Assembly (NCBI RefSeq): GCF_019704555.1
Contig: NZ_AP024745.1
Coordinates: 4,534,501-4,598,500 of the forward strand
Origin: Actinoplanes sp. L3-i22
GTDB taxonomy: Bacteria; Actinomycetota; Actinomycetes; Mycobacteriales; Micromonosporaceae
Direction of reading: 5' to 3'
DNA: 64,000 bases
Part shown: one piece after another, positions 37,377-47,032 of the stretch
Layout of the letters: each line of letters starts with the position of its first letter
How positions within the stretch are numbered: position 1 is the first letter of the stretch
Position numbers and translations under genes: made by a program
The notes under the pieces: model-generated
Databases searched by the model: none
Told to the model about the DNA's origin: nothing
The model's input: the letters and a program-made list of their open reading frames with translations, nothing else

Positions 37377-40300
37377 GCATGATCGACACGCTGTTCGGGC
37401 TGATCCCGGTGGCGTCCCGGGGTCAGCAGTGGGTGGCGCGGGACCTGCAACTGGTCAACTGGGGCGGCTACGACGGATACCACCACCTGCGGCTCGCGTC
37501 GGGCGCGACGCTGCTCAGCGGAGGTTCCGGATCGGGCAAGTCGACGCTGATGGACTCGTACATCGCGCTGCTCATGCCGCACACCACGCCGTTCAACGGG
37601 GCGTCCAACGGCGGCGTCGTCGGCCGGCCGAGAGGCAAAGATCAAAGAAACATTCTTTCGTACGCACGGGGCAAGCTCGACGAGTCGCGAACCGACGGTG
37701 AGACGAAGGTGCGGGTGTTGCGCGGCGACGGCCGTGACACCTGGTCGGCGATCGCGTTGACCTGGGTGGACCACACCGGCGCCGAGTTCACCGCGTTGCG
37801 GGCCTGGTACGTCCCGTCGTCCGCGCGCACCCTGGACGACGTCGTCGCGGTCCGCGCCACCTGCGACCGCGGCTATCAGCTGCGGGCGCTGGAAGGCCCG
37901 GCCGGTGCGAAGTTCGCCCGGGCCGAGGTCGTGGCCACCGGCTTGAACTGGTGTGAGACCGACCGCGATTTCACCGCCCGCCTGCACACGACGCTCGGTA
38001 TCGGCGCCGCCGGTGACGGGAACAAGGCGGTCGCACTGCTGGGACGGATCCAGGCCGGCCAGCAGATCACCACGGTCGACGCCCTCTACAAGACGATGGT
38101 CCTCGAGGAGCCGTCCACGCTGGCCACCTCGGACGCGGTGGTGCAGCAGTTCGACGAGCTGTCCGGCACCCGCGCCCGGATGATCACCGCCCGCCAGCAG
38201 GTGAAGGCCCTGACCCCGATCCGCGGGCACCGGCAGACCATCGACGACGCGGTGGACCGGTTGCGCTCGATCGACGAGATCGGATCCTTCAGCGACGCGG
38301 CGTCGCCGGCCGCCCTGTGGCGTCATCAACGCCGGCTCGACCTGTTGCGCTCGGCCGAAGAGGACCTGGGTCAGCGGCACCGCCGGGCCCAGGAAGAACT
38401 GTCGGAGACGAACACCCTGGTCACAGCGGCCGAGACGCGGCGCGACGGGGTGTCCGACACCATCCGTGCCTCCGGCGGCGACCGCATGGACACCGCGCAG
38501 CGGGAGATCCGCGTCGTCGAGCAGCGGCTGGGTCACGTCGAACGCGCCCGGGAACGCCTGGACCGGGGACTGGTCACGCTCGGCGCCCCGGTCACGACCG
38601 CCGACGACTTCGCCGCCCTGATCGACGACGCGCACCGGACTCTGGCCGACGTCGACGCGCGGAAGACCGCGCAAACCACGTACGCCGAAGCGGTTTTGAT
38701 CAGAAAAGAAGCGGAGCGCGAGCTGGAAGCGTTGCGCGCCGAACACAAGGCGGTCAAGGCGCGGCGCGGCAACATCTCCACCGACCTGCACGCGGCCCGC
38801 GCGGCGCTGGCCGAGGCGGCCGGGCTCACCCCCGATGACCTGCCGTTCGTCGGCGAGCTGATCGAGGTGCGGACGGAGTTCGAGCCGTGGCGCGACGCGT
38901 TCAACCTGGCGCTCGGCGGATTCGCGACCCGGATGCTGATCGACATCGGACGGTTGAACGCGTTCCGCGAGGCGATCAACGCGGTGCCGACCGCCCGGCG
39001 GATCCAGTTCGAGGGCGTACGCACCGGACAGCGGGACGAGGTCGGACTGGACGGCAACACGCTCCCGGGCCGCCTCGACTACCGGCCGTCGCCGTTCACC
39101 GCCTGGCTCAGGAGCGAACTCGCCCGCCGGTTCGCCTTCGTCTGCGTCGACACGCCCCGGCTGCTGCCGCAGTACTCCAAAGCGTTGACGATCACCGGCC
39201 AGACCTCGGAAGGCGGCCGGGGCGCACACGGCGGCCAGGGCCGGGCCAACGTGCTCGGCTTCACCAACAGCCGGACGCTCGCCGACCTGGAGACCCGGAT
39301 CGGTCTCGCCCGCCAGCGCCATGACGACGCGGTCGCTGAGGTAACGCGAGCGGAGGAGGACCTCAACTCGCTCGAAGCCCGGCGCGCGGTCTACCAGTCC
39401 CTGACCGAGCTGACCTGGGACCAGGTGGATGTCGACGCCGTCCGCGCGGAACAGCAGCGCTGGAACGATGTCGTCGACGAGATCCGCGCCGGCAACCCGG
39501 AGATCGACCAGCTGCAGGGTCAGCTCGACACCCTGAAACAGCAGGTGCGAGACCTGACCGAGCGGGTCGGCCGGCAGAAGGACGCCGTGGAAGCGCTCGG
39601 GAAGTCGTGGGCGTCGATCGTCGACGAGGTGGATCGCGCCCAGACGGCGCTGGACACGGCCGCCGAGTCCGGCGTCGAGGTCAGCGAGGAGCACCGGCAC
39701 TACCTGGAGACGCTGTTCGACGGTGACACCGACGGGCTCGAACAGTTCGACGCGGCGGCGAAAAACGCCGGCGCGCGGCTCGACACCGACCGGCGAGCCG
39801 CGACGGAGTCGATCGGCCGATCACGGAAAGCGCTGGTCGACACGTTCTCCACGTTCCTCGAACGCTGGCCGAACCCGAACCTCGGCGACGACCCGGACGC
39901 CTCCTACCGCGACTTCGACCGCCTGCTCACCGACCTGGAGACCAGCGGCCTGCACGAACTCGAAACGGAGTGGCGCGACAGCCTGCTCAACCTGTCCGGC
40001 AACGACCTGACCGGACTGGACAGCGAACTCGCGGCCGCCGTCCGGGAGATCCGCGACCGGATCGACCCGGTCAACCGCATCCTGGCCGAACTGCCGTTCG
40101 CCGACGACAACCACCGGCTGCGCATCGACCCGCAGGAGAGCCACTCCACGGCCCGCGCCCGCTTCCGCAAGGAACTACGCGACGTACGGGCCGTCATCGA
40201 CAAGGCGGCGACCGACGACGAGCGGGAACGCGCCTACCACCGGATGGTCAAGGTGATCGACCGGATCCGCCGTACCGCGCCGGACTTCGCCGACCTCGTC

Positions 40301-40693
40301 GACGTACGCAACCACGTCCGGATCAGCGCCGAGAAGATCGACCTCGACGGCCGGCACGTCGCCGTCTACGACCACATCGGCGAGAAGTCCGGCGGCGAAT
40401 CGCAGGAACTCGTCGCGTTCATCGTCGGCGCCGCCCTGCGCTACCAGTTGGGTGACGCCGGCGCCGCCCGGCCCCGCTACGCCCCGGTCTTCCTGGACGA
40501 GGCGCTGATCAAGGCGGACGCGCACTTCACCGGCCGGGCCATCGGCGCGTGGCGCGGCCTGGGCTTCCAACTGATCATCGGCGCCCCGAACGACAAGCAC
40601 AGCGCGATCGAACCGCACGTCGACGCCGAGTACGTGATCCTCAAGAACCCGCACGGTCGGTCCCGGGCGAAGCTCCTGGTCGGGGTTGCGTGA
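37373..40693 (+). CDS. jetC: Wadjet subunit JetC (SMC-like ATPase)
   Basis: The 1,106-residue protein is an SMC-family ATPase of the MukB/RecF-like type. Walker A is [10 protein letters not shown] (Lys56). Two long coiled coils (about residues 300-520 and 630-870) flank a hinge (about 520-630). The ABC signature is GEKSGGESQ (about 1003-1011) and Walker B is [11 protein letters not shown] (about 1038-1048). In Wadjet systems this dimer extrudes DNA loops and detects small circles. GAGG lies 7 nt before the GTG, which overlaps the jetB stop. Full length for the family, with no missing core residues. Confidence 0.93.
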   Translation: MSMIDTLFGLIPVASRGQQWVARDLQLVNWGGYDGYHHLRLASGATLLSGGSGSGKSTLMDSYIALLMPHTTPFNGASNGGVVGRPRGKDQRNILSYARGKLDESRTDGETKVRVLRGDGRDTWSAIALTWVDHTGAEFTALRAWYVPSSARTLDDVVAVRATCDRGYQLRALEGPAGAKFARAEVVATGLNWCETDRDFTARLHTTLGIGAAGDGNKAVALLGRIQAGQQITTVDALYKTMVLEEPSTLATSDAVVQQFDELSGTRARMITARQQVKALTPIRGHRQTIDDAVDRLRSIDEIGSFSDAASPAALWRHQRRLDLLRSAEEDLGQRHRRAQEELSETNTLVTAAETRRDGVSDTIRASGGDRMDTAQREIRVVEQRLGHVERARERLDRGLVTLGAPVTTADDFAALIDDAHRTLADVDARKTAQTTYAEAVLIRKEAERELEALRAEHKAVKARRGNISTDLHAARAALAEAAGLTPDDLPFVGELIEVRTEFEPWRDAFNLALGGFATRMLIDIGRLNAFREAINAVPTARRIQFEGVRTGQRDEVGLDGNTLPGRLDYRPSPFTAWLRSELARRFAFVCVDTPRLLPQYSKALTITGQTSEGGRGAHGGQGRANVLGFTNSRTLADLETRIGLARQRHDDAVAEVTRAEEDLNSLEARRAVYQSLTELTWDQVDVDAVRAEQQRWNDVVDEIRAGNPEIDQLQGQLDTLKQQVRDLTERVGRQKDAVEALGKSWASIVDEVDRAQTALDTAAESGVEVSEEHRHYLETLFDGDTDGLEQFDAAAKNAGARLDTDRRAATESIGRSRKALVDTFSTFLERWPNPNLGDDPDASYRDFDRLLTDLETSGLHELETEWRDSLLNLSGNDLTGLDSELAAAVREIRDRIDPVNRILAELPFADDNHRLRIDPQESHSTARARFRKELRDVRAVIDKAATDDERERAYHRMVKVIDRIRRTAPDFADLVDVRNHVRISAEKIDLDGRHVAVYDHIGEKSGGESQELVAFIVGAALRYQLGDAGAARPRYAPVFLDEALIKADAHFTGRAIGAWRGLGFQLIIGAPNDKHSAIEPHVDAEYVILKNPHGRSRAKLLVGVA

Positions 40694-41862
40694 GCGGGCT
40701 CGTCGACCCGGACGACGCCGTCGCGGCCGTTCGCCGCCAGATCGAGCAGAAGTGGGCGGCGGCGGTCTGTGGGGAGCCGGTCGAATTCTCCGTCCGGCTC
40801 CGGCCCGGAGTGCGGACGGGCAAGGCCGTCGAACAGATCGGGCACGCCACCTGGCACGGGTGGAACATGCGGTGGCGCGCCTTCGGTGACCGGCTTCCGG
40901 CCGGTGTGGAGGTCGTCCGCGCTTGCGTGACCGTACGGGGAGTCGCCGGTGACTTCCCGGTCGCGCTCACCGCGGATCTGGACGGCGCCGTCGCCCTCGC
41001 CGCTGCGGCCGTGGACATCGGCCGGGCCCGTGCGCTGGCCGCGGCCCTGCAGTCCGCCGGGGCGGTCCTCACCCCGGCCACGCTGCGGGCCGTCTACGGT
41101 CTGCCCGCCAACGACGTGGACGTGCTGATCAGCGCGGTGACCTGGCTCCGCGAGCATCCCGACGCCGGGGGCTGGACGCTGCGGCAACTTCCCGTGCCCG
41201 GGATGCACACCAAATGGCTCGACACCCACGGCGCGCTGCTGCGCGACGTCACCGCACGCGACGTCCGCGACGAGGTCCGGCCCCGGCTGACCGTCATGCA
41301 CCTGACCTATGTCGATCCGCGCCACGCCGCGTCGGGCCGCCGTCGGCACGATGCCTGGACCAGCGGGGACGTGCACGACATCGCCTACCAGCCGCGCGTC
41401 GTCCTGGTCGTCGAGAACCGCGACTCGCGCCTGTGGTTCCCGCCGATCAGCGACACCATCGTGGTCGAAGGAGGAGGGAAGGCCGCGGCGGCGCTCCTCG
41501 CGAACGTGCCGTGGATCCGGGCAGCGGAACACGTCGTCTATTGGGGTGACATCGACGCGGACGGGTACGCGATCCTCGACCACTTCCGTGCCGCGCTCGC
41601 CAAACCGGTCGCCTCCATCCTCATGGACGCCGCCGACCTGCACCGTTACGCCCGGCACGGCGTCAACCACGACAAGGCCGGTCGAGCCATCAAACCGTCG
41701 TCGGCGGTCCTGGCGCACCTGACCGAGGCCGAGAGCATCGCGTACAACACCATCGCCACCGCGGGTCCCACCCCGTTCCGCCGCATCGAGCAGGAAGCCG
41801 TCCCGCTGACACACGCCGCGACTCGGCTGCTAGAGATCGTGGACGGTTCGGTACGGCAATGA
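40690..41862 (+). CDS. jetD: Wadjet subunit JetD (DUF3322/DUF2220 Toprim nuclease)
   Basis: A 390-residue nuclease subunit. The N-terminal half (about 1-190) matches DUF3322 (WRAFGDRLPAGVEVV, TLRAVYGLPANDVDVL). The C-terminal half is a DUF2220 Toprim domain: TIVVEGGGKAAA supplies Glu260 and YWGDIDADGYAILD supplies Asp287 and Asp289, the expected metal ligands. In known Wadjet systems JetD cuts the DNA once JetABC has stalled on a small circle. The GTG start overlaps the jetC stop as GTGA. The gene ends 8 bp from a convergent methyltransferase gene, which marks the operon end. Confidence 0.92.
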   Translation: MSGLVDPDDAVAAVRRQIEQKWAAAVCGEPVEFSVRLRPGVRTGKAVEQIGHATWHGWNMRWRAFGDRLPAGVEVVRACVTVRGVAGDFPVALTADLDGAVALAAAAVDIGRARALAAALQSAGAVLTPATLRAVYGLPANDVDVLISAVTWLREHPDAGGWTLRQLPVPGMHTKWLDTHGALLRDVTARDVRDEVRPRLTVMHLTYVDPRHAASGRRRHDAWTSGDVHDIAYQPRVVLVVENRDSRLWFPPISDTIVVEGGGKAAAALLANVPWIRAAEHVVYWGDIDADGYAILDHFRAALAKPVASILMDAADLHRYARHGVNHDKAGRAIKPSSAVLAHLTEAESIAYNTIATAGPTPFRRIEQEAVPLTHAATRLLEIVDGSVRQ

Positions 41863-41870
41863 ACACCGCG

Positions 41871-42668
41871 TCACGGTGTCTTGTGCGCGACGGCCAGCCG
41901 AGTCCGGTACTGCTTGGTGATCTGCCCACCGTAGACGTCATCGATCAGGTGGGTGAGGCACGCGAACAGTCCGTTACGGGCCTGCGGTTCCAGGGCTCGA
42001 TTGCCGGAGTAGGTCATGAGCAGGTTCAGGTATTTGTCGGCCGTGTAGCTCTGCTGCCATTCGTAGCGACGGAACTCCACCGGGCCGAACCGTCCCGAAC
42101 GCTCGAACTCCGCCGCCTCGTCCGGGGTCTCGTCATCGTCAGTCAGGCGCAGGTCCGGCGGTGTCGTGGGGTCGAAGCGTTCGTAGCATCGTTGCGCGTC
42201 GGCGAAGAAGGCGTTCGTCCCGCCGGCGATGTGGTGGGTCGAGACGATGCCGAGGGCTCCGCCGGGCCGCAACAGGTCAGCCACCTTGATCATCCGGACG
42301 TCGGGGTCGAGCCAGTGGAACGCCGTCGCGGACAACACCGCGTCGAAAGTTCCGTTTGACGCTTGCCAGTCCTCGAACGCGGATGCGACGACGGTGACGT
42401 CCGGGAACTGTGTGAGATTGCGCCGGGCGATGCCGGCCATTTCCGGGCTTAGGTCCATCGCGACGACGGCGCATCCGAGTCGCGCCAGGGGCAGTGTCGC
42501 CTGGCCGGTGCCGCACCCGATCTCCAGCACCCGGGCGTGTGGCCCGAGACCGGCGAGTCCGGCGAGGTCGGCGAACATCCGCGGTGGATAACCGGGACGG
42601 CATCGGTCGTAGAGTTCGGCGTCCTCGCCGAACGTGGTGCGCAGCATTTCCCGATCGGTGTCGGTCAT
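41871..42668 (-). CDS. Class I SAM-dependent methyltransferase
   Basis: A 265-residue methyltransferase. The SAM motif is ARVLEIGCGTGQATLPLA, followed by VVAMDLSPEMAGIARR and the post-III region DAVLSATAFHWLDPDVRM, all of the Methyltransf_11/25 group. The opening FGEDAELYDRCRPGYPPRMF is typical of a subgroup of unknown substrate. It starts 18 bp downstream of the ROK gene on the same strand and may be co-transcribed with it. It has no evident link with the neighbouring Wadjet operon. Confidence 0.85.
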   Translation of the reverse strand: MTDTDREMLRTTFGEDAELYDRCRPGYPPRMFADLAGLAGLGPHARVLEIGCGTGQATLPLARLGCAVVAMDLSPEMAGIARRNLTQFPDVTVVASAFEDWQASNGTFDAVLSATAFHWLDPDVRMIKVADLLRPGGALGIVSTHHIAGGTNAFFADAQRCYERFDPTTPPDLRLTDDDETPDEAAEFERSGRFGPVEFRRYEWQQSYTADKYLNLLMTYSGNRALEPQARNGLFACLTHLIDDVYGGQITKQYRTRLAVAHKTP

Positions 42669-42686
42669 GATGGCCGGTTATCCCTT

Positions 42687-43868
42687 TCAGACCGCGCCGA
42701 GCACGTGCTGGATGCCGGTCACGGCTGCGCCCTGCGCCCAGTCGTTGAAGGTGTAAGGGGTGACGGTGATGTCGAGGCGGCAGCGCTGTGTCTCGTGCGG
42801 CCCGGGCCGAAGCCGGTCGGCGACGGTCTCGGCCATTGCCGGGGACGCGGCGAACGTCGCGACGTCCTCGCCGGCGAGGACGATCCGGGTGGTCTGCAGG
42901 GCGCCGGCGAAGGTGGCGGCGAGGTGCCCGAGGGCCCGGGCGGCGCCGTCGATGAGAGTGATCGCGGTGTCGTCGCCGGCTGTCCGGCGCTCGACGAGCT
43001 GGGCCAGCGTGACCTGCCGTCCGGCTCGGGCGGACGCATGTCGTTCCAGGTCGTCGCGGTTGAGGTGGGCCGCCACGCAGCCGGAGTGCCCGAGGCCGCA
43101 GAGCGGGCCGTGTCCGTCCACGGGCGCGTGGGCGAGCAGGTGGCCGTTGTCGATGAGTTGTTCGACGACCTGACCCTCGCGGACGACGCCGAAGCCCAGA
43201 CCGGCGCCCACGGTGATGACACCGAAGGTCGCATGGGTACGTCCGGCGCCGAACCACAGCTGTTCGCGCGCCAGGGCCGTCACATCGTTGGTGATGACCA
43301 CCGGCAGACCGGTTCGTTGCCGTACCGCGGTGGCCAGGTCGACGTCCCGCCAGCCCAGGAAGGTTCCCTCGCGCACGACGGACCGGTTGTCGACCACGCC
43401 GCCGAGCGAGACGCCGATGCCGTCCAGGGAGGGGACCCGGCGGCGCAGCCGGGCGACCAGCTGGGCGAGCACCTGCACGGTTGCCGTGACCGGGACCGTG
43501 CCGTCGGCCAGCCGCGCGGGCAGGGCGGCCCGCGCGGTGGCCTTGACATCGCCGAGCATGTCGCACACCACGCCGTACGCCGTGGTGTCGGTGATCTTGC
43601 AGCCGGCGACGTGCCGGGCGCCCGGCACCACGGACAGGATCTGGCGGGGCCGGCCGACCCCGGGAACCGGCTCGACCTCCTCGGCGACCAGACCTTCCTC
43701 GACCAGGACGCGAGCCAGCCGCGACATCGAGGCGGGGGAGACCCGCAGGTAGTCGCCGAGGTCGCCGCGAGTGGCCGGCCCGTGGGTGAGGAGATGGCGG
43801 GTCACCGCCAGCGCGCCGGTGGACAGGCGTGCGTCCGCCGCGGACGGCGCGGTGCTGCTCGTGGTCAC
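42687..43868 (-). CDS. ROK-family repressor of the alpha-galactoside operon
   Basis: The 393-residue protein has an N-terminal winged helix-turn-helix (residues about 15-70: THGPATRGDLGDYLRVSPASMSRLARVLVEEGLV) and a ROK domain with the zinc motif CGLGHSGCVAA. It diverges from the sugar-uptake/GH36 operon; a palindromic site lies in the shared promoter region, so autoregulation and control of that operon are expected. The GTG at 43868 has GGAGG only 2 nt upstream, which is tight, but no better start is in frame before the helix-turn-helix. Confidence 0.85.
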   Translation of the reverse strand: MTTSSTAPSAADARLSTGALAVTRHLLTHGPATRGDLGDYLRVSPASMSRLARVLVEEGLVAEEVEPVPGVGRPRQILSVVPGARHVAGCKITDTTAYGVVCDMLGDVKATARAALPARLADGTVPVTATVQVLAQLVARLRRRVPSLDGIGVSLGGVVDNRSVVREGTFLGWRDVDLATAVRQRTGLPVVITNDVTALAREQLWFGAGRTHATFGVITVGAGLGFGVVREGQVVEQLIDNGHLLAHAPVDGHGPLCGLGHSGCVAAHLNRDDLERHASARAGRQVTLAQLVERRTAGDDTAITLIDGAARALGHLAATFAGALQTTRIVLAGEDVATFAASPAMAETVADRLRPGPHETQRCRLDITVTPYTFNDWAQGAAVTGIQHVLGAV

Positions 43869-43914
43869 GACCTCCAGGTTACGGATCGACTCTTGCCAGT
43901 GGATGGAGATGTGA

Positions 43915-43939
43915 TTAGTTTCAATCTGATTGAAAATAA
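43915..43939. promoter_or_regulatory. Palindromic operator between the ROK gene and the alpha-galactoside operon
   Basis: TTTCAAT (43919-43925) and ATTGAAA (43929-43935) flank CTG. The symmetry extends outward with one mismatch to TTA (43915-43917) and TAA (43937-43939). The AT-rich TTAG-TTTC design matches known ROK operators. The site is 21 bp before the ATG of the binding-protein gene and 46 bp before the ROK start. Confidence 0.75.
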
Positions 43940-43959
43940 TTGATGTTGGGGGTGTCGTC

Positions 43960-45219
43960 ATGCCACGTCCACCAAATCGACCCCTGCTGATGGTCCTCGC
44001 CCTGCTCGCCGGCACCGTCCTCGCCGGCTGTTCGGGCGACAGCCGCACCACCCTCACGTTCTTCCAGTTCAAGCCCGAGGCCCAGCAGTACTTCCAGGAC
44101 CTCGCCGCGCAGTTCGAGCGGGCCAATCCGGACATCCGGATCGTGGTCGACAACCCGGCCGACCCCGAGACCGCGCTGCGAACTCGGCTGGTCAAGAACG
44201 ACGTGCCGGACGTCATGACGTTGAACGCCAACGGCACGTTCGGCGAGTTCGCCAGCGCTCGGATCTTCCGCGACTTCCGCGACGACCCGGTGCTGACGAA
44301 CGTCACCCCGGCCTACCTGTCGGTGATCGGCAATCTCGGCGCCGGCTCCAAAGGTGAGGTCAACGGCGTTCCGTTCGCCGCCAACGCCAGCGGCCTGCTC
44401 TACAACGAGGAGCTGTTCGCCCAGCACGGCGTGGCCGTGCCGACCACCTTCGACGAGCTGATCGCGGCCGCCGAGAAGTTCAAGGCGGCCGGCGTCACAC
44501 CGTTCTACGGCATGCTGGCCGACGCCTGGACCGCTCAGTCCCCGCTCGCCCCGCTGTCGGCCCAGCTACAACCGGCCGACTTCTTCCAGCAGCGCTTCCA
44601 GGATCGGACGACGTTCGCGGCCGGCTGGCGCGAGACCGCCGAGAAGCTCGCCCGGCTCTACCAGTTCACCCAGCCGGACCCGCTGTCCAAGGGCTACGAG
44701 GACGGCACCGCCGCGTTCGCCCGCGGTGAGTCGGCGATGCTGCTGCTGGGCAGCTACGCGGTGCCGCAGATCCGCGACTCCAAGCCCGGCTTCACGGTGG
44801 GCAGCATGGCCCTGCCGGCCAGCGACGACCCGGCCAGAACCACACTGGTCTCCGGCGTCGACGTCGTGATCACCGCCTCCCGTGCGGGGGCACACCCGGC
44901 CGAGTCGAGCAAGTTCATCGACTTCCTCATGGGCCAGAAGGTGATGCAGGACTACTGCAAGGCGCAGGTGGCCATCCCCACCCTGAAAGGGCTCAGCAAC
45001 AGCGACCCGGCCCTGTCCGGGGTGCAGAACTACATCGACTCCGGCCGCATCGTCGGTTTCACCGACCACCAGTTCATCCAGGCCATCCCGCTCAGCGCGC
45101 TACTGCAGGAGTTCCTGATCGGCGGCGGCGAGGACAACTTCCTGCGCAAGCTCGACGACGACTGGAACAAGGTGGCCAAGCGGCGCACCTGGGGCCTGGG
45201 AGCGGTGATCGCGTCATGA
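43960..45219 (+). CDS. ABC transporter sugar-binding lipoprotein (alpha-galactosides)
   Basis: The 419-residue product has a signal peptide and lipobox (VLAGC, Cys24), so it is anchored to the outer membrane face. The body is a family 1 solute-binding protein: TLTFFQFKPEAQQYFQDLAAQF, then ANPDIRIVVDNPAD, then VPDVMTLNANGTF. GH36 in the same operon points to raffinose, melibiose or galactooligosaccharides. GGGGGTG lies 6 nt before the ATG. The 3' end overlaps the first permease gene as ATGA. Confidence 0.88.
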   Translation: MPRPPNRPLLMVLALLAGTVLAGCSGDSRTTLTFFQFKPEAQQYFQDLAAQFERANPDIRIVVDNPADPETALRTRLVKNDVPDVMTLNANGTFGEFASARIFRDFRDDPVLTNVTPAYLSVIGNLGAGSKGEVNGVPFAANASGLLYNEELFAQHGVAVPTTFDELIAAAEKFKAAGVTPFYGMLADAWTAQSPLAPLSAQLQPADFFQQRFQDRTTFAAGWRETAEKLARLYQFTQPDPLSKGYEDGTAAFARGESAMLLLGSYAVPQIRDSKPGFTVGSMALPASDDPARTTLVSGVDVVITASRAGAHPAESSKFIDFLMGQKVMQDYCKAQVAIPTLKGLSNSDPALSGVQNYIDSGRIVGFTDHQFIQAIPLSALLQEFLIGGGEDNFLRKLDDDWNKVAKRRTWGLGAVIAS

Positions 45220-46145
45220 CCATGCAGACACCCACCCGGCCGGACACCCGTGCCGGCCAGGACGAGCCACCCCGCAGGACCGGGGTGCGGCTGGCGAACG
45301 CGTACTACCTGATGGTTTTGCCGGCGTTCCTGCTGTTCTTCGTCTTTCACACGATCCCGGTGATCCAGGGCGTCTACTACAGCTTCACCGACTCGCCCGG
45401 GTACGGCCCGGCGAACTTCGTCGGCTTTCGCAACTACCTCGCCCTGTTCACCGATCCGCGGGTGCTGCACGCGTACTGGTTCACGTTCCTGATCGCGGCG
45501 GTGGCGACCGTCCTGGTCAACATCGTGTCGCTGGGCATCGCGATCGGTCTCAACGGGCGGATCAAGTTCAAGAACGGGCTGCGCGGCATCTACTTCATCC
45601 CGAACGTGCTGGCCATCCTGGTCGTCGGGTACATCTTCAACTACCTGTTCTCCAACTCGCTGCCCGCACTGGCCGAGAAGATCGGCATCGACGCGCTGTC
45701 GACGTCGCTGCTGACCAAGGCCAGCACCGCCTGGATCGCCATCGTGATCCTCGCGGTCTGGCAGTCGGCCGCCTTCAACATCATCATCTACATCGCCGGG
45801 CTGCAGACCGTGCCGACCGAGATGTACGAGGCGGCCAACCTCGACGGGGCGTCCGCATGGCGGCAGTTCCGCAGCATCACGTTCCCGATGATCGCCGGCT
45901 TCTTCACCATCAACATGGTGCTCTCGCTCAAGGGCTTCCTGCAGATCTTCGACCACATCGTCGCGCTCACCGGCGGCGGCCCGGGCACCGATACCGAATC
46001 GGTCGCCCTGCTCATCTACAAGGGCGGGTTCCAGGGCGGCGAGTACGGCTACCAGAGCGCCAACTCGGTCATCTTCTTCATCGTGATCGTCGGGTTCTCC
46101 ATCGTTCAGCTCCGCGTGCTGCGACGCCGGGAGGTAGAGGTCTGA
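45216..46145 (+). CDS. Sugar ABC transporter permease (MalF type)
   Basis: A 309-residue permease with an N-terminal cytoplasmic tail and six predicted helices. The EAA loop is MYEAANLDGASAWRQFRSITFPM. The start overlaps the binding-protein stop (ATGA), and the stop overlaps the next start by one base (TGATG). It forms the channel with the next gene. Confidence 0.92.
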   Translation: MTMQTPTRPDTRAGQDEPPRRTGVRLANAYYLMVLPAFLLFFVFHTIPVIQGVYYSFTDSPGYGPANFVGFRNYLALFTDPRVLHAYWFTFLIAAVATVLVNIVSLGIAIGLNGRIKFKNGLRGIYFIPNVLAILVVGYIFNYLFSNSLPALAEKIGIDALSTSLLTKASTAWIAIVILAVWQSAAFNIIIYIAGLQTVPTEMYEAANLDGASAWRQFRSITFPMIAGFFTINMVLSLKGFLQIFDHIVALTGGGPGTDTESVALLIYKGGFQGGEYGYQSANSVIFFIVIVGFSIVQLRVLRRREVEV

Positions 46146-47032
46146 TGTCCACCACGGCCACGGAAACCAGAGACCTCATCGGGCGCGACCGCCGCCGGCG
46201 CCGCCGGGAGGGCGGTGGCACGAGCGTCAACTGGTGGCTCACGGCACTGCTCAGCGTGCTGGCGCTGACCATCGCGATCCCGCTCTACTTCGCTGTCGTC
46301 ACCGCGCTCAAGACCACCGACCAGCTCGGCGGAACCGGCTTCGGCCTGCCCACCGACATCCGCTGGAGCAACTTCGCCGACGCGTGGCACCTGACCGATT
46401 TCCCGACCACCGCTCTCAACAGCGCGATCATCACGGTCGGCGCGGTCGTGCTGACCCTGCTGACCAACTCGATGGTCGCGTACGCCATCGCCCGCAACAT
46501 GAACCGGCGCCTGTTCAAGGGCCTCTACTTCTATTTCGTCTCGGCGCTGTTCGTGCCGTTCCCGATCATCATGCTGCCGGTCGCCAAGGAGACGGCGATC
46601 CTGCACCTGGACAACCGGGTCGGGCTCATCCTGCTGTACGTGGTGTACGGGCTGGCGTTCAACATCTTCATCTTCACCGCCTACATCAACAGCATCCCGG
46701 TGGCGCTGGAGGAGGCGGCGTCGATCGACGGCGCGTCCACCTGGGCGGTGTTCTGGAAAGTCATCTTCCCGCTGCTGGCCCCGATGAACGCCACCGTCGG
46801 CATCCTGACCTGCCTGTGGGCCTGGAACGACTTCCTGCTGCCGCTGGTCATCCTCTCCGATCCCGGGTCGGCGACGTTGCCGCTGGTGCAGTACGTGTTC
46901 CAGTCGCAGTTCCAGACCAACTATCCGGCCGCCTTCGCCAGCTACCTGATGGCGATGGCGCCGCTGCTCATCGTCTACGTGTTCGCCCAGCGCTGGGTCA
47001 TCTCCGGGGTCACCCGCGGGGCGGTCAAGTGA
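46145..47032 (+). CDS. Sugar ABC transporter permease (MalG type)
   Basis: A 295-residue permease with six helices and the EAA loop ALEEAASIDGASTWAVFWKVIFP. An arginine-rich stretch precedes the first helix. GAGG lies before the ATG, and the stop overlaps the GH36 start as GTGA. As in the first sugar operon, no ATPase gene follows. Confidence 0.92.
   Translation: MSTTATETRDLIGRDRRRRRREGGGTSVNWWLTALLSVLALTIAIPLYFAVVTALKTTDQLGGTGFGLPTDIRWSNFADAWHLTDFPTTALNSAIITVGAVVLTLLTNSMVAYAIARNMNRRLFKGLYFYFVSALFVPFPIIMLPVAKETAILHLDNRVGLILLYVVYGLAFNIFIFTAYINSIPVALEEAASIDGASTWAVFWKVIFPLLAPMNATVGILTCLWAWNDFLLPLVILSDPGSATLPLVQYVFQSQFQTNYPAAFASYLMAMAPLLIVYVFAQRWVISGVTRGAVK

Noticed and set aside
37172..39700. 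Long minus-strand frame opposite jetB and jetC
   Set aside because: Repetitive Arg/Val/Gly composition and no domains; the plus strand is an obvious SMC ATPase.
42690..42710. Short sequence shared with 34258-34277
   Set aside because: About 18 bases agree, but one lies in a ROK gene end and the other in a lyase remnant in unrelated frames; chance in GC-rich DNA is the likely cause.
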